Shown piece after piece: positions 22,014 through 25,133 of a DNA stretch of 25,133 nucleotides. The notes beneath the pieces were generated by a model. It had not been told where the DNA came from. It made no database searches and was given only the letters and a program-made list of their open reading frames with translations. How positions within the stretch are numbered: position 1 is the stretch's first letter; each line of letters opens with the position of its first letter. The stretch comes from an uncultured Eubacteriales bacterium (lineage in GTDB: Bacteria > Bacillota > Clostridia > Oscillospirales > CAG-272). Position numbers and translations under genes: made by a program. The DNA lies in contig CAKROZ010000016.1 in NCBI GenBank assembly GCA_934373635.1, positions 1-25,133 of the forward strand. The letters run 5' to 3'.

Positions 22014-23078
22014 TCACAGAATTTCAATCAGATCCTTCGGCGAACGCGTGAAATCGTGCACGCCGTCCTTCTCGATGGCGACCATATCCTCGATACGGCA
22101 GCCGTATTTTCCGAAGAGGTAAATGCCCGGCTCCACCGTCACGATCTCTCCCGCGCGAAGCTTTCTGCCGAAGCCGCGGGTATAGAGCCTCGGGCTCTCG
22201 TGAATGTAGAGTCCGACCGAGTGTCCGAGCGAATGCCCGAAGGTACCCTTGTAGGAGGCATCGATGATGTCGCGGGCGATCTTGTCCGCCTCGCCGCAGT
22301 CCGCGCCTTCCCTCAGGTATGCCATGGCTTCCGTCTGTGCGCGGAGAACGGTATGATAGACCTTTTTGATCTCATCGTCCGCGCGTCCGATCACGACGGT
22401 ACGCGTCATGTCGGAGCAGTAGCCGTCGAATTTCGCACCGTAGTCCATCGTGAGGAAGCCCTTTTTCAGAGGAACGGCGCGCGGGGTGCCGTGCGGCAGA
22501 GCGCTCGCGTCACCTGAGACGGCGATGGTATCGAAGGCGAAGCCGTCCGCACCGTTTTTCCGCATGACATACTCAAGCTCCGCCGCGACCTCGATCTCGG
22601 TCATTTTCGGCGTCAGGACCTTGACGATATGCGAGAAGGCAAGGTCGGTGATGTCCTGTGCTTTCTGCATTTTCTCAAGCTCTTCGGGAGTCTTAAGCTG
22701 ACGAAGCTCCTCGATCAGTCCGCCGATGTCGACGAATTCGACGGCGGGATGCGCCTCTTTATATGCGAGGTAGGTCTCATAGGAGACGAAGCCGCCCTCG
22801 AAGCCGACCGTCTTCGCAGAGGCGGCGGAAAGCTTCTCGTCGAGGAAGGCTTTCCGATCGCCCGGCATTACGACCTCAAAATCGGAGTAGGCATTCTTCC
22901 CCGCATTTTCGTAATAGCGGAAGTCGGTCACAAGATACGCGTTTTCCTTTGTAATCAAGAGAAAACCGTCGGTAAACGCGAAGCCCGAAAGGTAATGCTG
23001 ATTCAGCTCGTCGAGTACGAGAAGTGCGTCGATGCCGCGCTCGGACAGTACCGTACGCAATTTTTTCAGATGATTCAT
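22014..23078 (-). CDS. M24 family Xaa-Pro aminopeptidase
   Basis: A 354-residue cytoplasmic dimetal peptidase that removes N-terminal residues preceding proline. An N-terminal creatinase-like domain (1-125) precedes the pita-bread domain, which keeps all five metal ligands: Asp212 (MDYGAK), Asp223 (SDMTRT), His286 (GHSLGHSVGLYIHE), Glu316 (VTVEPGIY) and Glu330 (CRIEDM). It is a PepP/YqhT-type enzyme, often located next to efp in Firmicutes. Its ATG overlaps the stop of the TIM barrel gene by 4 bp (ATGA), so it is translationally coupled. Confidence 0.92.
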   Translation of the reverse strand: MNHLKKLRTVLSERGIDALLVLDELNQHYLSGFAFTDGFLLITKENAYLVTDFRYYENAGKNAYSDFEVVMPGDRKAFLDEKLSAASAKTVGFEGGFVSYETYLAYKEAHPAVEFVDIGGLIEELRQLKTPEELEKMQKAQDITDLAFSHIVKVLTPKMTEIEVAAELEYVMRKNGADGFAFDTIAVSGDASALPHGTPRAVPLKKGFLTMDYGAKFDGYCSDMTRTVVIGRADDEIKKVYHTVLRAQTEAMAYLREGADCGEADKIARDIIDASYKGTFGHSLGHSVGLYIHESPRLYTRGFGRKLRAGEIVTVEPGIYLFGKYGCRIEDMVAIEKDGVHDFTRSPKDLIEIL

Positions 23079-23926
23079 TTTTTTATCAACTCCTCATAAT
23101 ATTGTTTCATTGCCAAAGCGTCCTCCGCCTGCGTCCCCGCGGATTCGGAGATGAAGGTCGGCGAAAGTCCGTAGCGGACGACGGTCTCCATGAGCGGCTC
23201 GAAATCGGGACCGTATACGGTGTCTTCGAAGGTGAGATGTCGCTTCTCCCCTGCCGCCGTCCATTCGATCTTGGAAAAGTGACAGTGCAGATTCCGTGCG
23301 ATCTCGTCCGACAGCTCTTCCCCGATCCGCTCGAAGACGCGAGCGTAATCTTCCGCCGTGCGGAAGACGCCGCCGCACTCGCGCGCGTTCATGTGTCCGA
23401 AGTCCACGACGGGAACGAGTGCGGGCGAGATCTTACAGAGCGTCAGAACCTCGTCGAGTGTGCCGAGCTGATTCTTTTTTCCCATGGTCTCAAGCCCGAT
23501 GGCGATCCCGTGCGTTTCCACCGCATCAAGCGTTTTCACAAGGGTATCGGCGGCGAGGCGCATTGCCTCCGAGCGCTCGATCTTGGCGGCGGAGCCTGTG
23601 TGCACGACGATGGTCTTCGCCCCGAGAAGATGTGCCGCCTCGAGGCTGTCGCGAATGTAGGAAATGCTTTTCAATCGCTTCTCGGGATCGACGCCCGAAA
23701 GCGAAATGAAATACGGGGTATGAAAGGACATGCGGATCCCCTCCTTCGCCGCCTCCTCACCGATGCGGGTGAGGGTCTCGGGCGACGAGGAAATTCCGTT
23801 CCCCGCTTCGTATTCATAGGCGGTGAGTCCGAAATTCCGCACAAAGTGCGGTGCGTCCACCGTGGATTTTCCTCCCGCGAGGCGGAACGCGTCGCCGTTC
23901 CCTCCGGGGCCGAAAAACGGATTCAT
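23075..23926 (-). CDS. Endonuclease IV-like TIM barrel protein
   Basis: A 283-residue sugar-isomerase/AP-endonuclease superfamily protein. Candidate metal ligands appear in the family order: His in FHTPYF, His in VVHTGS, Glu in GLETMGK, Asp and His in VVDFGHMNA, His in NLHCHFSK and the terminal Glu in FISESAG. These fit the trinuclear zinc site of DNase IV (Nfo), which cuts DNA at abasic sites, but the segment after the sixth ligand (KIEWTAAGEKRHLTF) differs from the Nfo VDRHxxIG block, so a sugar isomerase role is possible. I set the start at 23926 (MNPFFGPGG), where ATGA overlaps the YqeG stop; an in-frame ATG 21 bp upstream has no ribosome site. Confidence 0.82.
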   Translation of the reverse strand: MNPFFGPGGNGDAFRLAGGKSTVDAPHFVRNFGLTAYEYEAGNGISSSPETLTRIGEEAAKEGIRMSFHTPYFISLSGVDPEKRLKSISYIRDSLEAAHLLGAKTIVVHTGSAAKIERSEAMRLAADTLVKTLDAVETHGIAIGLETMGKKNQLGTLDEVLTLCKISPALVPVVDFGHMNARECGGVFRTAEDYARVFERIGEELSDEIARNLHCHFSKIEWTAAGEKRHLTFEDTVYGPDFEPLMETVVRYGLSPTFISESAGTQAEDALAMKQYYEELIKK

Positions 23927-24426
23927 TTTCTGTGTTTTTTCTCCCATCTTTTGAGGATCGGGCGCTCGAGGCGCCGTTTGAGTCCGGTCAGAAAGTCGCG
24001 CTTGTCCCGAATCGGCGGAACAAGATAGGCGCGAAGCCCCGCGAGGTGTGCGGCGAGCACGTCGGTGAAGATCTGATCGCCCATGAGCGCGGTCTCGCGT
24101 GAGGTTACACCGAGCGTGCGCATGGCGCGCCGAATGAATTTGCCGAGCGGTTTTCTCGCCTTGCAGAAGGCGGGATAACCGAGCGTGCGGTTGAAGCGGG
24201 AGACGCGCTCTTCGTTGTTATTGGACACGAAGGCGACGCCGATCCCCGCGTCCGTCAGGGACGCAAGCCACGCGCGGACCTCTTCGCCCGGTTCGGGATT
24301 CTCATAGGGCTCCAAGGTATTGTCAATGTCGAGAAGCAGCGCACGCACGCCCGAAGCACGCAAAAAGCCCGCATCGACGTCGCGAAAGCTGTCAAACCGT
24401 TCGTTCGGCATCAAAGAAAATCTCAT
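23923..24426 (-). CDS. YqeG family HAD-IIIA phosphatase
   Basis: A 167-residue HAD phosphatase with DIDNTLEP (nucleophile Asp33, Asp35), VSNNNEERV (Ser68), KPLGKF (Lys92) and MGDQIFTDV (Asp117). The size and motifs match the YqeG family, related to mitochondrial PTPMT/Gep4-type phosphatidylglycerophosphatases, which suggests dephosphorylation of phosphatidylglycerol phosphate. GGGAGG lies 6-7 nt before the ATG. It is the first gene of a tightly overlapping unit with the TIM barrel and M24 peptidase genes and has its own promoter. Confidence 0.93.
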   Translation of the reverse strand: MRFSLMPNERFDSFRDVDAGFLRASGVRALLLDIDNTLEPYENPEPGEEVRAWLASLTDAGIGVAFVSNNNEERVSRFNRTLGYPAFCKARKPLGKFIRRAMRTLGVTSRETALMGDQIFTDVLAAHLAGLRAYLVPPIRDKRDFLTGLKRRLERPILKRWEKKHRK

Positions 24427-24452
24427 GGCGTCCCTCCCTTACATTTCATATT

Positions 24453-24481
24453 ATTGTAGCATATTTTTTCCCTTTTGGCAA
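24453..24481 (-). promoter_or_regulatory. Promoter of the yqeG operon
   Basis: On the minus strand TTGCCA (24476-24481), 17-bp spacer, TACAAT (24453-24458). Confidence 0.7.
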
Positions 24482-24579
24482 GAGTGCGAACGAAAAAAAG
24501 CGGAGCGCGGCGGATTTTTTACAGATTTTTCGACATTTCCTTCGCATGTTGGCGGCGACTTTCTACCCTTTCCGATTTT

Positions 24580-24641
24580 TTCGAAAAATTTGAAAAATTT
24601 TGCGTTTTTCTATTGACAAATCCTTTGGAATGTGCTATGAT
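24580..24641 (+). promoter_or_regulatory. tRNA operon promoter with upstream A/T tracts
   Basis: TTGACA (24613-24618), 17-bp spacer, TATGAT (24636-24641). Immediately upstream are phased A and T tracts (TTTTTTCGAAAAATTTGAAA) resembling an UP element, as expected for a stable-RNA promoter. The transcript starts about 45 bp before tRNA-Gly. Confidence 0.8.
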
Positions 24642-24692
24642 AATAAAGCTGTCAATTGAGAGCGATTTCAAGTGACGAGAAGCAAAAACGAC

Positions 24693-24766
<74 letters not shown>

Positions 24767-24773
24767 TAGGTAT

Positions 24774-24849
24774 GCGCCCATAGCTCAGTGGATAGAGTGC
24801 CCGGCTACGAACCGGTAGGTCGAAGGTTCGAATCCTCCTGGGCGCGCCA
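24774..24849 (+). tRNA. tRNA-Arg (anticodon ACG)
   Basis: Acceptor GCGCCCA/TGGGCGC, loop CTACGAA (anticodon ACG, A34 normally edited to inosine to read CGU/CGC/CGA), T-loop TTCGAAT, discriminator G and encoded CCA. Two stem mismatches are visible: C27-U43 in the anticodon stem (CCCGG/CCGGT) and A50-C64 in the T stem (GAAGG/CCTCC). It follows tRNA-Gly by 7 bp and is probably still functional. Confidence 0.9.
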
Positions 24850-24887
24850 AAAAAAGAGAGATAACCTCGCGTTATCTCTCTTTTTTT
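24849..24887 (+). terminator. Terminator of the tRNA operon
   Basis: AAAAAAAGAGAGATAAC pairs perfectly with GTTATCTCTCTTTTTTT around CTCGC. It begins at the last base of tRNA-Arg. Confidence 0.95.
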
Positions 24888-24888
24888 G

Positions 24889-25133
24889 CGTGCTCGGGAG
24901 AGAGGCGACAAGCGACTTCATTCCCTCTCGCACGCCGAACAAACATACGTTCTCTTCGCGCCAACGCGTAAAAAATGCACCGCCCCCCCCTTAGGGGGAA
25001 TGAATAAACTTGCGAAGCAACGTTTTGAGAAGAGTTCGAATCCTCCCGGTGCGCGACGTGCTCGGGAGAGAGGCGACAAGCGACTTCATTCCCTCTCGCA
25101 CGCCGAACAAACATACGTTCTCTTCGCGCCAAC
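24889..25133. repeat. 168-bp tandem repeat, second copy cut by the window end
   Basis: A 77-bp block (CGTGCTCGGGAGAGAGGCGA onward) occurs at 24889-24965 and again, identical, at 25057-25133. The 91 bp between carry a CCCCCCCC/GGGGG hairpin and a tRNA T-arm-like string, GTTCGAATCCTCCCGGTGCG (about 25034-25053). The array likely continues beyond the window. Open frames across it (Arg-rich) are artefacts. Confidence 0.85.

Noticed and set aside
24872..25132. Arg-rich open frame over the terminal repeat
   Set aside because: It only translates the 168-bp repeat; the duplicated peptide follows from the DNA repeat and there is no start signal.

Overview
The window looks like a chromosomal piece of an uncultured Clostridia (Firmicutes) genome of moderate GC content, probably a gut-type lineage. 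The evidence is the rplU-prp-rpmA operon with an N-terminally extended L27, a CD1247-type zinc-ribbon protein, YqeG, a TIGR04086 membrane protein next to yajC, Clostridia-style ABC exporters, and SigA-type promoters with 17-bp spacers. The assignment is inferred from gene content; no 16S gene is present.

Layout. Positions 1-4400 are accessory-like: a transcription terminator, an elaborate hairpin leader, a large leucine-rich-repeat surface lipoprotein with Cys-rich tandem repeats, and a DUF2971 protein. Positions 3832-4871 hold yajC and a TIGR04086 membrane gene on the plus strand. From 5120 to 12707 nearly everything is on the minus strand: pyridoxal kinase and MurA (4871-7245, bracketed by two copies of an AT-rich repeat), a DUF3810 zincin-like membrane protein, a degenerate 41-43 bp tandem repeat, a two-gene ABC exporter, and a serine-palmitoyltransferase-like PLP enzyme. 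A divergently transcribed beta-helix protein (12967-14412) is followed by about 670 bp that look like insertion-element debris with a row of hairpins and a frameshifted micro-ORF. From 15083 to 24426 there is a minus-strand block of housekeeping genes: CYTH, ABC-F, HAD-IIA phosphatase, galE, rpmA-prp-rplU, a CD1247-like protein, efp, an M24 peptidase, an endonuclease-IV-like TIM barrel protein and YqeG. The window ends with a plus-strand tRNA-Gly/tRNA-Arg pair, a strong terminator and the start of a 168-bp tandem repeat.

How the genes work together. Most are core functions: cell wall (murA), Sec translocation (yajC), ribosome biogenesis and translation (rpmA, prp, rplU, efp, the ABC-F protein, tRNAs), UDP-galactose metabolism (galE), vitamin B6 salvage (pdxY), peptide turnover and DNA repair. 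Tight operons are visible from 4-8 bp overlaps (yqeG/TIM barrel/pepP, ABC ATPase/permease) and 6-bp gaps (ABC-F/CYTH, rplU/prp). No complete new defence or biosynthetic system is evident. The most unusual parts are noncoding: the LRR leader with three mutually complementary arms, the tandem repeats at 8711-8990 and 24889-25133, the stop-codon-linked AT repeats, and the decayed element at 14445-14900.
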